A stretch of 64,000 nucleotides of DNA from Ascarosepion bandense (lineage: Eukaryota; Mollusca; Cephalopoda; Sepiida; Sepiidae), in NCBI GenBank assembly GCA_037127315.1, contig JBBBDQ010001027.1, positions 1,652,001 to 1,716,000 on the forward strand, given 5' to 3'. Under the pieces are notes generated by a model. It was not told the origin of the DNA and searched no databases. It worked only from the letters and a program-made list of their open reading frames with translations. The translations under genes and the position numbers were made by a program. Below, piece by piece: positions 1-10,774 of the stretch; the stretch's first letter is position 1; each line of letters begins with the position of its first letter.

Positions 1-915
1 ACTATTTCGTTTGTGCATTGAATACTGTTGCCATATCTGGCCTGGGGGTCTAGCTACTTATATCGGGGTTCTTGACAAAATTCAAAGAAGGATCTGCAAT
101 GTTATCGATCCTAACCTGGCATCTCGACTTCAACAACTTTGTCACCGACGTAAAGTGGTTCCACTCTGTCTCTTTGTTTTTTTGTCTGGTATTCCGACTA
201 TATATTTTGAGATTCTTGAAAAAATTCAAAGAAATGTTTAAAATATTATCGATCTGGAACGGGGCATTTCGACTTCAGCTACTTTGTTACAAACGGGGCA
301 TGGTTTCTGTCCGTCATTTTAGCAAATATTTTTAAGGTAAATGTTCTGAGAGTTTTTATCTTCAGTGCTTAAAATGTATTAATTTAAGACTGCTACTTGA
401 TTGAAGGGTCATCAGCAAACAGAGGAGCCCAAAATGCCAATTACAAGAGGGGGATACTAAAATCAAGTAAGAATTTAGTTCACTGGTGCCCCGTCCAAAA
501 AATTTACTCGGGCAACCAGACTGGCAACAAGGTCCCACACAAATGCAGGCGACAATTCAACTCCATCAGATTCTTTTCTCACGCTTCCCGCCTGTGGAAC
601 TCCCTTCCATATATTTGCTTTCCTGACAGCTACAACCTCCAGGAACTTAAATGCAAAGTCAATTCCCATCTCTTATCCATTTTACTCCAGCTCTTTCCAA
701 ATCACCCCGTGTAACTTGTTTTTTTTCCTTTCTCTCTACCTTCCTGTCTTCACACCTGTGTTCATATCCTTCTCTTGCCCTTTCTCTTTCTCCCTCTGTT
801 GCTGGTTCGTCTTTGTCTTCACTCTTTTCCTGTCTAAAACTATAACTTTCTTATATAGCCCCCTGCACATCAGTGGCGGTACCGCCTTGGTTGGGGTGAA
901 ATGTTTAAAAAAAGT
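1..915 (+). mobile_element. Jockey-like LINE 3' end, degenerate
   Basis: This is the C-terminal coding end and 3' UTR of a non-LTR retrotransposon. Translations give IQRRICNVID and SRLWNSLPYICFPD in different frames, matching the C-terminal part of the fuller reverse copy near 23.7-24.4 kb. The 3' UTR, with the block GTGGCGGTACCGCCTTGG, closes near 910. The same closing block is found at 4.48, 23.5, 31.1, 47.3 and 58.9 kb. The element starts outside the window and is broken by frameshifts and an internal duplication (61-165 against 195-300). It cannot encode a working protein. Confidence 0.8.
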
Positions 916-921
916 ACAAAA

Positions 922-1520
922 ACTTTAGTACTTGGGAAGAGTTCTAACAGAAGACGGAAAGTATGAGAATAAAATGAGAAGGCAAACTGGAATAGTCAAA
1001 GACGCATTCCAGAAGCTAAACAGAGTATTAAGAGAGAAGAAAATTTCACTAGAAACAAAGAAGAGAGTACTGGATTGCTATGGGATGTCTGTCCTTCAAT
1101 ATGGCAGTGAATATTGGAAAATATTGTTAAAGATGATTGCAAAACTTGAAGCAGCTAAAATGAAGGATGCCGCGTATATCATGGATCGGGCATGTAAGCA
1201 ATGGTGAGGTTTTGGAAAGGATGGAAACGAAAAGGAAATTAATACTGAGCATCAGGAAGAGACGGCTAAAGTTCCCGGGACATGTGATGAGAAAGGAAGG
1301 CTTTGAGATTCTGATACTCACAGGTCAGATACAGGGAAAGAGAGACAGGGGAAACAGTGGATAACATATTTGAAGGGTCTGAGCAGGTGGATGGCGGAGC
1401 ATTGTTTGGGTGGGGTAAAAGGAGAAGGTGTGCTAAGAGCCACTATAGATAGGGAGACGTGGAAGGCCATGATTGCTTACGTTCTGAAGGGACATGGCAC
1501 ACAGAAGAGGAGGACTTGAT
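922..1520 (+). mobile_element. LINE C-terminal fragment, second family
   Basis: The translation reads LTEDGKYENKMRRQTGIVKDA, then KKRVLDCYGMSVLQYGSEYW, and in another frame RISWIGHVSNGEVLERMETK and ATIDRETWKAMIAYVLKGHG. This is the thumb and C-terminal region of a non-LTR retrotransposon type that is common in invertebrate gene sets as an endonuclease-reverse transcriptase. It abuts the Jockey-like 3' end almost directly. Frameshifts at about 1150 and 1360 break it. Copies of the same family lie at 19.4-20.2, 20.3-20.7 and, more decayed, 26.3 and 27.6 kb. Confidence 0.75.
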
Positions 1521-1750
1521 TGGAAACTAGGTCTCCTCATTTTATAGTTGAAGTGGTCAGATAAAAAAGTGTCTTTTATTTTGACGATTTGTTTTCTTGT
1601 GCGTCTGTTTATATCTTTCTTTAATTTAATTTTTAGCAATCATTTTATTTGTCAATGCACCTGATCCGCTGGCTAACATTAGCCACAGAGAACTATTATT
1701 TAGTGCGCATTCCAGTATAAAGTGTAGATGAATATTGCTGAGGTTAGGAA

Positions 1751-1828
1751 TATCTCTCTCTCATTCATTCTTTTATCTCTCTCTTTCTCTCTATCTCTCT
1801 ATCTATGTATCTATCACAGTCTGTTCAG

Positions 1829-1879
<51 letters not shown>

Positions 1880-1890
1880 ACAGTCTGTTC

Positions 1891-1940
<50 letters not shown>

Positions 1941-1951
1941 ACAGTCTGTTC

Positions 1952-1992
<41 letters not shown>

Positions 1993-2005
1993 TTTAGTCT
2001 GTTCG

Positions 2006-2063
<58 letters not shown>

Positions 2064-2073
2064 AGTCTGTTCG

Positions 2074-2112
<39 letters not shown>

Positions 2113-2165
2113 TTCAGTCTGTTCATATCTATCTATCTATCTATCTATCTATTTCAGTCTGTTCA

Positions 2166-2220
<55 letters not shown>

Positions 2221-2233
2221 TTCAGTCTGTTCA

Positions 2234-2272
<39 letters not shown>

Positions 2273-2365
2273 TTCAGTCTGTTCATATCTATCTATCTAT
2301 CTATCTATCTATTTCAGTCTGTTCATATCTATCTATCTATCTATCTATCTATTTCAGTCTGTTCA

Positions 2366-2396
<31 letters not shown>

Positions 2397-2409
2397 TTCA
2401 GTCTGTTCA

Positions 2410-2452
<43 letters not shown>

Positions 2453-2495
2453 TTCAGTATGTTCATATCTATCTATCTATCTATCTATCTATCGT
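1751..2495 (+). repeat. (TATC)n array with CAGTCTGTTCATA interruptions
   Basis: Tetranucleotide TATC blocks of uneven length are separated by a near-constant interrupter, CAGTCTGTTCATA, preceded by TCA or TTT. Any long open frame here (ISLS repeats) is a by-product of the 4-bp period and should not be read as a gene. Confidence 0.97.
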
Positions 2496-2625
2496 TTATT
2501 CTGAGTCTGCGTGTTCTATCATATTTTGTCAATGTTTTCGTCTCCACTGCAATTTCAAATTTGTAGTTGAAACAGCTTCTTTTAAATTTCACATATTGTG
2601 ACAGTCAAACACCTGGCAATATAAA

Positions 2626-2649
2626 CCATTACCACACACACACACACAC

Positions 2650-2699
<50 letters not shown>
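2626..2699. repeat. (CA)n followed by (TA)n
   Basis: A short CA run is followed directly by about 45 bp of pure TA. Confidence 0.97.
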
Positions 2700-2701
<2 letters not shown>

Positions 2702-3410
2702 TTATGTGTTGAACTTATACACTTAACCAAATGCCTCCGAGACGAATTCTCAAAGTCCATTTCGTTTTCTTTTTCTATTTTACTCGACTTAATACAAAAT
2801 TGCATCACTCTATAAAAGTCATATGCTTATAATTCCCCGGACATATTGCTGAATAAATATTCACTTGGCGGCTGTCTTTCCCCACCTCTACTCTCTTGAC
2901 TTCAGCAATCATTTTTGACACGCCCCATCTTCCTCCGCCTTCTCTAGACGCATGTGCGCGCACTTAACGCCGATAAAATTTCCCGTCTTGTCTTTCTCTT
3001 TTACCCGCCCCAACAATTTGTCAGCTTATATTTTTCTAACTGGCGCCTCTTGGTTTTCCTTTTGCTGCTAAACTCGAAGAAATAAAAATGGCGTTGGCTT
3101 TTTCTCGTTTCATTATTTGCTAGATTTTTCATGTCTTGTTTTTTGCCTTCAAGTAGAATAGTTAATTATTAAAATTTTTACTTTTTTCAAAAAATAAAAA
3201 AATATAGGTTGCTTATATATTTGTTTTAGTTCATGTACGGGTTTACTTATTCATGACGAGAATTCTGACGAGATTTCAGAGTGTGACGTTTGATGACGTC
3301 AGGGTCGTAACCTTTGATCGAAGTTAATTTATTTTTAATTTTTATCGGGATACATGTCTTGATTTTTAGTCACGTGATTCTAATTGAGAACGTGTTACGT
3401 GTTGACGATT
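2700..3410. other. Unassigned 0.7-kb stretch
   Basis: No coding region or repeat family is recognised. It contains the palindrome TGACGTCA at 3294-3301, which matches the CRE consensus, and an E-box-like CACGTG near 3371. With no adjacent gene these are only sequence matches. Confidence 0.5.
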
Positions 3411-3614
3411 TTAGAGAGAGAGAGAAAGAGAGAGATAAAGAGAGAGAGAGGGAGGGAGTAAGGGAGAGGGAGAGAGGGAGAGACAATATTTTTTAAATAG
3501 TTTCACCTACAGAAAGACAATGAAACCATTTTGACGCAGGAGGTTATATGTATATTTTTTTTATTATACTTTTACTCCAAGCAAATCAGGGCCGCCAATG
3601 GTGCGGAGGGGGAT

Positions 3615-3655
<41 letters not shown>

Positions 3656-3716
3656 GAGGAAGGAAGGAAGGAAGGAAGGAAGGAAGGAAGGAAGGAAGGG
3701 GGAGAGTGAGAGAAAG
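3411..3716. repeat. GA-rich and (GGAA)n purine tracts
   Basis: Two purine tracts (3411-3485 and 3619-3716) are made of GA dinucleotides, the second passing into GGAA units. The open frames on both strands are low-complexity artefacts. Confidence 0.95.
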
Positions 3717-4477
3717 ACTTAATTGGGAAACAAGAACCATGAAGAAAGTTCCACAAGTGAAAAGTGCGAGAGAAGAAACTGTTAGCATAGAACATACGGT
3801 TGCATCTAGCCATTTGAACTGTAAAATGATGAGATAGCCGTTATAGGACTGCGCTGAAATTTTACTGGGTGTCCATTAAGTTAATGTGCACTTGAAAAGA
3901 TTTATAACTTTATTTGTATTTGCGATAGAAATAATTTGTAAAAAGAATTAGAAAGAAGTAAATCTATATTTTTTAAGGTTTTACTGAAATGATATTTAAG
4001 TTTCCACATGTCCTCCATCATTAGGAATACAAAAGATAAGACGATTTTAATAATAATATTTTTAACTTATCTAAAAATTGTTGCAAATTTTGTGGTAAAG
4101 AATTAGTCAATAACTATACTTAAAACTCGGTACATTAAACTGTTTTTAAATTTCCCATTTAATTTTAGTCGTAGTGTTATTTTCTTTTTGGTTCCATATC
4201 TATTTTGATAGAGTTGTATTGTTTTTGTGTTTTTCCGTGTTGAATGATGTTTCGTGATTGTTAAGTCTTTCTTTGAAGGTTTTTTCTAATAGCTACTATC
4301 TAACAGTTTTCGTTTTTGCCAGCGTTATTTGTCATGGTGGCTTTATATATTATGTTGTTGGTTAGGCATTTGTTATTTGGCAGAACTTGTCATTTTCGGC
4401 AGTTATATTTGTTCGTATTGTGTTGTTGTTTTATGTAGTTGTTATTGATTTAGTGGATTGTTTCCTTATTGTGTTTG
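3717..4477. other. Unassigned; possible transposon end at about 3861
   Basis: From about 3859 the sequence TACTGGGTGTCCATTAAGTT resembles the terminal repeat of mariner/IS630-type transposons and begins with TA, their usual target. No matching right end was found, so this is at most a fragment. The part from about 4140 is T- and G-rich with no recognised content. Confidence 0.3.
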
Positions 4478-4918
4478 CAGGGGTCACATAAAAGAGTTAA
4501 AATTTTAGCCAGGAAGAGAGTGAAGAGAATGACGAATCAGCTACAGGGAAGACAGAAAAGGGTAAGATAAGGATGTGAACACAAGTGTAAAGACAGTTGC
4601 GAAGGTAGAGAGAAAGGAAAAGAACCAAGATACACGGGATGATGTAGAAAGGACTGAAATCAAGTGGATAAGAGATGGGAATTGACATAGGATTTAAATT
4701 CCTGGAGGTTGTAGCCGTCAGGAAAGCAAGTATATGGATGGGAGTTCTAAAAGCGGGAAATGCGAGAAAAGAAGCTGATGGTGTAGAATTGTCGCCTGCG
4801 ATTGGTTGATTTAACTGTAAAAGTGTGGAACCTTGTTGCTAGTCTGTTTGCACGAGTAAATTATTGTGGAGGGGACACCAGTGTCGTAAGTTCGTCAGAG
4901 CAGAAGCAAAAGCAGACG
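4478..4918 (-). mobile_element. Jockey-like LINE 3' end, reverse
   Basis: The reverse strand reads a degenerate version of the C-terminal block seen at 500-710 (cysteine-rich CFPDGYNLQEF motif, then a pyrimidine-rich 3' UTR) and ends in a GTGACCCC-type terminus near 4480. It is 5' truncated at about 4918 and carries stops. Confidence 0.65.
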
Positions 4919-5626
4919 CCATAAACTATATCTTTTTGCTGATAATTTTTGTTAGTTTGTTGATGATGTATATACCTATAATTTCGCATATTTCTGCGCC
5001 AGCGAAGCTTCCCATTGTTACGTCAAAGTTGTAATTATTGTTGATGTTGGTATTGAGGTTTTTTATATCCATATTTTAATTTTGTGGTATAGTATTGACT
5101 TTCTTCAGTGTCTGATAATGTTTATTTCTTCCTGAATATTCTCTTTAAGCTTTTCTAGTTAGGTCTGTTTTGTTTTGTTTTTTGTTTTTTTTTTTGTTTT
5201 TTTTTTCTTGTATCGAATTCGTTTATTAAATTATGTCGTTTTCAAATACGATAAGTTCCCTTTTGTGGTTGGTATTTTGTTGAGGGAAATCCGAAATTGG
5301 TTTTGTTGTTTTTTTGTTCTTTATCGAGAAAGTAAAATATTTTCCATTTTTTACGTCTTATAAAGTTTTCAACTTTTTTTCCCTTAGTCGGATTTTGTCG
5401 TTGTACATGTTTGCTGTGGGTATGGCAATCTTTTGTATTCAAAGACGGTGAGCTTCTGCAGTCTAACCCTGATAATATGGAGCCAAGTATCGTCATCAAG
5501 TAGAATTGAACATTGTCAATTAACCAGGGTGGCTCGTATTTTGCTTAATTGAAAGGGCATCTATTTTATTGCAGTAAACTTCAGCAAGGATTTCCTGATT
5601 AGATCCCAGTTTTATGTCAGTGTTAC
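4919..5626. other. Unassigned, T-rich
   Basis: There is no recognisable coding region. A T/G homopolymer-rich patch lies at 5160-5210. Short open frames on both strands show no domain. Confidence 0.5.
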
Positions 5627-6274
5627 AGTACTGTGCAAAAGTATTAGGACAAGAACTATTTTATCTTTTATGAGGCATATTGACAGAAAATAAACAATTT
5701 AATTAAAGTACTTTTATTTGATTTACTCAACAAATGCTTTAACAAGAAAAAATACTTGTTACAAAATAAATTTAATATTTATTATAATAGCCTTTTGCTT
5801 TGATTACAGCCTTCATTCTGTCAAGCATTGACAACACAAGCTTCTTCAATGTATCTAATGGTATCTCCTGCCAACCAGCTTGTATTTGTTCCCAAAGTGT
5901 GTCTTGTGAAGTAACATTAGATTTGTCAATTCGAGAGGGGGGGAATAAGAAAAAGGTCAGTCATATTCAAGGATAATAGAATAATGAGTAGTTTCAAAAT
6001 AACTTGTTTCATGGAAAATAGGAAAATTAAATATAACTTCTTTTTAATACATTTCTTTTACACTTAGTTTTAAATAATCAGTATTTATTAGCAACTTACT
6101 TGGCTTTTCACCCTGTATTTGAATTTCAGTGAAGTGTTTTAGGAAAATAACCCCTGTTCTAATACTTTTGCACGTTACTGAGAGTGTGCAAAAGTGTTAG
6201 GACAGGGGTGATTTTAAATTATTTTGATGCCTCATATAAGATAAAATAGTTCTTGTCCTAATACTTTTGCACAC

Positions 6275-6281
<7 letters not shown>
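5627..6281 (-). mobile_element. Tc1-like non-autonomous DNA transposon
   Basis: The ends are inverted repeats of about 45 bp: GTGCAAAAGTATTAGGACAA at the left and its complement at the right, bounded by TA as expected for Tc1/mariner insertion. On the minus strand about 5770-5930 reads a Tc1 transposase C-terminus (LWEQIQAGWQEIP, then MLDRMKAVIKAKGYYNKY). The rest of the transposase is missing. A second head-to-head pair of the same terminal motif lies inside the right end at 6150-6215. Confidence 0.8.
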
Positions 6282-6316
<35 letters not shown>

Positions 6317-6408
6317 ATGTAAGCGTAGTGTAGGGGTTATCAGAATAGGGATTGGCATTCCATATTCAAATTGCTTTGGATTTTGGAACTCAATAGCTTT
6401 TCGAAAGG

Positions 6409-6452
<44 letters not shown>

Positions 6453-6602
6453 CCCCAACCTGCTATGAGCTAGGTAGCAGAGCAGTTGTTTGGAACTTCG
6501 GCGTTGTACACTGTGCACTATTTCTCTCTTATCTTTTCTTCTGGAAAAAGTTGGATTTACACAACCTTTCAGCTCAATAATCAAATATATATATATATAT
6601 AT
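6279..6602. repeat. (TA)n, (CT)n, (TA)n cluster
   Basis: Pure TA at 6279-6312, CT at 6411-6451 and TA again at 6583-6602, separated by sequence with no recognised gene. Confidence 0.93.
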
Positions 6603-6609
6603 ACGTCCT

Positions 6610-6887
6610 CTCGTCGTCGAGGGGTCGTTGATGCTTCTGTAACTTATATTTTTTACAGGTAGGGGTGTTGATCCTAAGCAAACCTCTTTTTACTTCGGGT
6701 AAGATAGACGTTACTAACAAAGAATATAGGACCCAATAGGTCATGCTATTTAACCCACGGCTGCAAGGAGAATAAATTAATTAACCCATATTCTACGAGT
6801 ATTTGCGCCTAAGTGAATGCAACGAACTCAACAGGCTCTCATATTTCTCATTTGGAGCTGATATCTACTGCACCACAAAACAAAAAT
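6610..6887 (-). mobile_element. SINE, head shared with main family, different tail
   Basis: The 6790-6885 part keeps the family head in reverse (GATATCTACTGCACCACAA, TTTGCGCCTAAGTGAATGCAA). The 6610-6760 tail differs from the standard body, so this is either a subfamily with another 3' module or a strongly diverged copy. Confidence 0.55.
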
Positions 6888-7246
6888 TGTTTCTTTTCCA
6901 AACAAATTAATAATTAAATTTTAACCACAAACGAGGTGTGCGAAAATAACTGCCTATTCTTTTTAAAATATAATCTAAAGTACTATTTCTGATTCTATGC
7001 AATTAAATATTTAAGGTAATTTCTATTTCAACGGATATTGCAGTTTTTCTCAAGATTATTTAAGGTTTCGGAATTATTCATTTACTTATATCTTCCGCGG
7101 AAAAAATGTAGAAAGCTTTTGAAAATAGAATCGATTGGAACGATGGAATCGCAAATTAAACAGAAGAATTTTAAGCAACACTAAACACAGAGAAGGTTAA
7201 TGAAAAGACAAAAGGCCCACACGGGAGTGCACACATACATATACAC
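6888..7246. other. Unassigned AT-rich spacer
   Basis: No repeat family or coding content recognised. Confidence 0.5.
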
Positions 7247-7537
7247 GTCAGTTAAGAGCCATACGTGATACACGCCTGGGCGATCATGTCTCGTTAAAGA
7301 CATGACTGACTGGGCAGAAGATTATCCTGCAGTAGGTTGCCATTACTTTCTGTGGTAGACTGGTTGCCGACCAAGGCTATAGAACACAATCTGTCCTATT
7401 ATTTAACACATAACTGGAAGGAAGAGACGGATTAATACCTTTCTCAAGGGTATTTGTGCGTAAGTGAATGCCATGAATCAGCTGGAATTCGAAATCGGCT
7501 CCACAATTTGTCGTTTCGAATCGATATCCACTGCAGA
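7247..7537 (-). mobile_element. tRNA-headed SINE, one body module
   Basis: A reverse-strand copy of the main SINE family. The head (GCTCGGAACGAG type, here diverged) is at the high-coordinate end. The body contains the blocks GACTGGTTGCCGACCAAGGC and GTCTCGTTAAAGACATGACT, and the 3' end is at about 7247 with CAGTTAAG. Better-preserved copies at 30.2 and 34.7 kb show pol III A and B boxes. Confidence 0.8.
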
Positions 7538-7577
7538 TAGGAATAGATAGGAATACAGCACATGAATATCGGTATAT

Positions 7578-7606
7578 ATTATAGTATAAAATGACATATT
7601 TAGCTC

Positions 7607-7648
<42 letters not shown>

Positions 7649-8004
7649 TAACATGGATATATTATATCATTACAAATGTAGTTATTTTGCTTCGACACTT
7701 CTTGTGTCTTGTCAAGTGATGTGATTTATTTTAAATTGAATGGTTTTAAAAGGTTAAAAACAAGCAAAAGCCCTTTAATCAGGGAGGCATTGTTGTATGT
7801 ACAATGTGGACCAATCAGAGTAAAGCAACTTCTAATTTGGAGAATATGTGAGCAGACTTAGAAACAATCTTGGTAGGCATTGGTATTAATATTTGATTAA
7901 ATTGAGATCAGCATTATCAATTAACTATTATATCTACTGTATTATTGTTGCTAGATTTAAAAAACAATTTCTAAGTTTAACAATTTATTAGATTTAGAAA
8001 GTTA

Positions 8005-8058
<54 letters not shown>

Positions 8059-8173
8059 ATCTATTTAAATATAACTATTGATTAAAAATAATGTTAAAAC
8101 AAGTCGTTCATCTTCAGAATTTTCCGTAATGCTATAGTATGCAATGACATATTTAGTTCTTGAAAATAAATAA

Positions 8174-8204
<31 letters not shown>

Positions 8205-8345
8205 GTATACAATGATATAACACACAGACACACATATATGTATCTAATGACATATTTAGCTTTTGAAAATGCATGTACAGATACTATAGTATGCACTGAC
8301 ATTTTTAGCTCTTGAAAATACACACGCATATATATATATATATGG
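7578..8345. repeat. Dispersed short repeat with (TA)n tails
   Basis: A unit of about 30 bp, ATGACATATTTAGCTCTTGA followed by AAATATA, recurs at about 7590, 8147, 8246 and 8296, usually next to TATA runs. The major TA runs are at 7612-7645 and 8010-8051. Nothing coding is seen. The origin could be one expanded microsatellite flank. Confidence 0.6.
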
Positions 8346-8416
8346 AATCATACTTATGTATTTATATATTATGTGTGCATGTGCGCGCGCTCACGTATGC
8401 GTATTCATGTAGGTTT

Positions 8417-8419
<3 letters not shown>

Positions 8420-8458
<39 letters not shown>
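8420..8458. repeat. (TA)n microsatellite
   Basis: A pure TA run, followed by 150 bp of unassigned AT-rich sequence. Confidence 0.95.
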
Positions 8459-8461
<3 letters not shown>

Positions 8462-8609
8462 GTGTAGATACAGAAGAATTCAAAGGAGTATCCTGTATAT
8501 AAAGTGGTAGGATAACTCTCTAGAAGTGCTCTAAATATATATGTATATAAATACATATAGAGCAAATATATGTAAAAATTAAGACATTTATTTAACAAAA
8601 CGTAATAAA

Positions 8610-8830
8610 GGGATCGGTTTGAAATTCCTAGCTCCTGAAAAATGCCGGAAAGTACAACGGCCGAAACGTCGTACAAATGGCAAACAAGATGGGGACAATA
8701 GTCCGAATAATATAAATTGTCTAAATACTACCTTAAAAATATAGACAAATACTTTTTAATGTTTTAGATATTCTACAATTTACTTTTTTCTAGATTATAT
8801 TACTCTGTCAAATTAAATAAATAAATTTAA
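8610..8830 (+). mobile_element. Penelope-like repeat unit A with decayed hammerhead-like motif
   Basis: This stretch aligns by eye with 17370-17590 over its length (GGCCGAAACGTCGTACAAAT, later CTAAATACTACCTTA and GACAAATACT). The hammerhead-like segment at 8635-8670 reads CTGAAAA where CTGANGA is expected, then GAAAC and GTC. The G8 position is lost, so this copy is presumably inactive. Confidence 0.5.
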
Positions 8831-8893
8831 TATTGAGTTCTTTTGAGTTCGTCTCTATCGGAATTTATATATTAATATACCAAATATTCTACG

Positions 8894-8897
<4 letters not shown>

Positions 8898-8935
<38 letters not shown>
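8898..8935. repeat. (TA)n microsatellite
   Basis: A pure TA run lying 3' of the reverse-strand hammerhead-like relic at 9060-9110. Confidence 0.95.
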
Positions 8936-8939
<4 letters not shown>

Positions 8940-9059
8940 GCGGGTTTCATTGAATAATATAGACAAGTTTTGTATATTAATTTTGTGTAGGATCCGTTCA
9001 TACCGTCTGATATACTTGATGGTGGTGTCGTTAAAAGACAACAAAAAATCACAGTATTT

Positions 9060-9112
9060 GTTGAATTTTTTATCGGGTCTAAGCTTTCGGCTCACATAAG
9101 CCATTATCAAAG
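9060..9112 (-). ncRNA. Decayed hammerhead-like motif
   Basis: The reverse strand reads TTGATAATGGCTTATGTGAG then CCGAAAGCTTAG. It keeps the GGCTTA/TGAGCC stem and GAAA, but C3 and G8 of the hammerhead core have changed. It belongs to the same family as 10937-10977, 41797-41830 and 57123-57150. Confidence 0.35.
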
Positions 9113-9289
9113 AGTAAATATTAACACACAGTAAACATAGAACATTTAAGCTATTAACAATAAAGAGAATTGAATTGAAAATATAAGTCCATCCCTACCG
9201 TGGCGGATGGCCGAAGACAGTGACAAAATAGTGGTGTTATGGTCCCTGGTCTGATTACAGACATTTGAGTAAGTTATTGGAAATATCAA

Positions 9290-9388
9290 AATTGATTGTA
9301 TTCAAACCAGGTTTAAATTGTTTAATGTAGAGTGCTTCCAACCACGAACCAACCAAGCACCAAAAAGAACCACCCAACACACACAATT

Positions 9389-9449
<61 letters not shown>

Positions 9450-9790
9450 ACAAACTTATCACTATACTCGTTTCGAAAAACCCTCCGCGTATATACGCGA
9501 AAGGAAAAAATGGTTGTAAAAAAAGAAAGAGCTAAGCACATGAACATCAGCCAAAGCGATTTGAACCGAGCCAGTACATAGCCCAAAGAAAAAAACCAAG
9601 ATGAGTAATCAATAACAAAAGAGCGCTCAATACGTAAGCAGAGCGGATTAAGTAAATTAACCTAGTGAGCCAACAGATCTACCAAGGTTTCACCTGAACG
9701 GATCTTCAGGGAAGGTTGGCCAACCTTTCCGTAAGATCCGTTTAGGTGAAACCTTGGTAGATTTGTTGGCTCACTAGATTAGTTTACTTA
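9290..9790 (-). mobile_element. Penelope-like repeat unit B ending in a palindrome
   Basis: The 9450-9690 part matches 40585-40830 closely (TATACTCGTTTCGAAAAACC, CACATGAACATCAGCCAAAG, AACCTAGTGAGCCAACA). A long (TA)n lies at 9393-9446. On the minus strand the hammerhead-like core CTGAAGA is at 9703-9709 and GAAA at 9688-9691. I infer Penelope affinity from this motif; no reverse transcriptase is seen here. Confidence 0.5.
9650..9787. repeat. Long near-perfect palindrome
   Basis: The left arm from AAGTAAATTAACCTAGTGAG to AAGGTTGG is mirrored by the right arm CCAACCTT to TTAGTTTACTT. Each arm is about 68 bp with only a few mismatches and essentially no loop (centre GGTTGGCCAACC). Confidence 0.9.
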
Positions 9791-10290
9791 TATATATATA
9801 TCTATATATATACATACATATATAATAAGGAAGTGAAAGATCAGTTAGCCCACACAATACTTATTTCCTTTTCATAACTCCAATATACCTTAGTATACCA
9901 TAATTACTTAATTCTAATTCTAACATAAAAAATCAAGTTCCTTTAACTATATGAGGTAAAACAAAATCAGATTAAAAATGAAACCCATAAAATCCAAATT
10001 GCTGATAAGAATTATTGTCTACCCATTTAGATAATGTATGGTCCCAGTATGTACCTTATCAAGGCAAAATTTAAAGTGTCATATTTTGACATTATGCTAC
10101 TTAGTTCCATTCAGCGGCCAAAATTCTCAACTGCATAGTTCAACCAATTTCTCACTTTTGATTAAGCAATATCGACACACCTTCAAGTATATTGTTCAAC
10201 TTCTTTCAACTACCATTCCTTAATTTTTTAAATAACCATGAATTAATCCTACAATTTCTAAATAAATCATTTTCACTATTTATTTTAAAA
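9791..10290. other. Unassigned; probable 5' flank of repeat at 10.3 kb
   Basis: AT-rich with a short TA run at 9786-9830. A 61-codon open frame at 10038-10223 has no recognisable domain. Confidence 0.45.
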
Positions 10291-10400
10291 TATCACCTGA
10301 TGAAGAATAGTTTTGTGCTGAAAGTTTTTGTGCAGTGATATAATGCTTTTATAAACCATTGTAATAAGAAAATTACAATGCATATATATATATATATATA
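10291..10400 (+). ncRNA. Hammerhead-like motif plus (TA)n
   Basis: CTGATGA at 10297-10303 and GAAA at 10320-10323 match the hammerhead core, but the segment between them pairs weakly (about 2 bp). The tail TGATATAATGC...ATTACAATG then (TA)n at 10381-10400 resembles the tail of the 43.6-kb copy. Confidence 0.35.
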
Positions 10401-10536
10401 GTCATCAGCAGACAGATCTGTTTTTCTGTATCACGGCCAATCAGTTGGCGTCAGTCGGCGATTCTACTTCAGAGCTATGGGCGCACGGTGCCATGTATTC
10501 ACACGCCAGTAGCGAGTGTTCTAATTCATTAATGCA

Positions 10537-10576
<40 letters not shown>

Positions 10577-10757
10577 TGGCGTGTGATTACATTGTATATA
10601 ACACGCTAAAGTCCGCCCTCTTCGCCGAGCGCCATAGCTCAGAGGTAGAATCGCCAACTGATGTTAATTCGGTCGGGTTTCAATCCTGGATAGAAGCAAT
10701 CGGATGTCTAACCGTACTGATGAGCTGTGATACAACAAAACAGGTCTGTGTAATGTT
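10401..10757. mobile_element. Inverted pair of tRNA-derived SINEs around (TA)n
   Basis: The right arm (+, about 10620-10757) has a tRNA head: A box TAGCTCAGAGG at 10635-10645 and B box GGTTTCAATCC at 10676-10686, then a body ending TACAACAAAACAGGTCTGT. The left arm (-, 10401-10500) carries the same head start and tail but lacks the B-box region. Between them CACACGCCAGTA (10500-10511) and its exact complement (10574-10585) flank a TA run at 10538-10573. Another tail of this family lies at 42055-42150. Confidence 0.7.
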
Positions 10758-10774
10758 ATACATATTTAGTATAT

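Noticed and set aside
1735..2601. 288-codon open frame of ISLS repeats, and similar frames at 37.4 and 54.3 kb
   Set aside because: Produced by the (TATC)n period; no start context, no non-repeat domain, equal frames in all three phases.
3294..3301. Functional CRE (TGACGTCA)
   Set aside because: No gene or promoter nearby; an 8-mer match is expected by chance at some rate in 64 kb.
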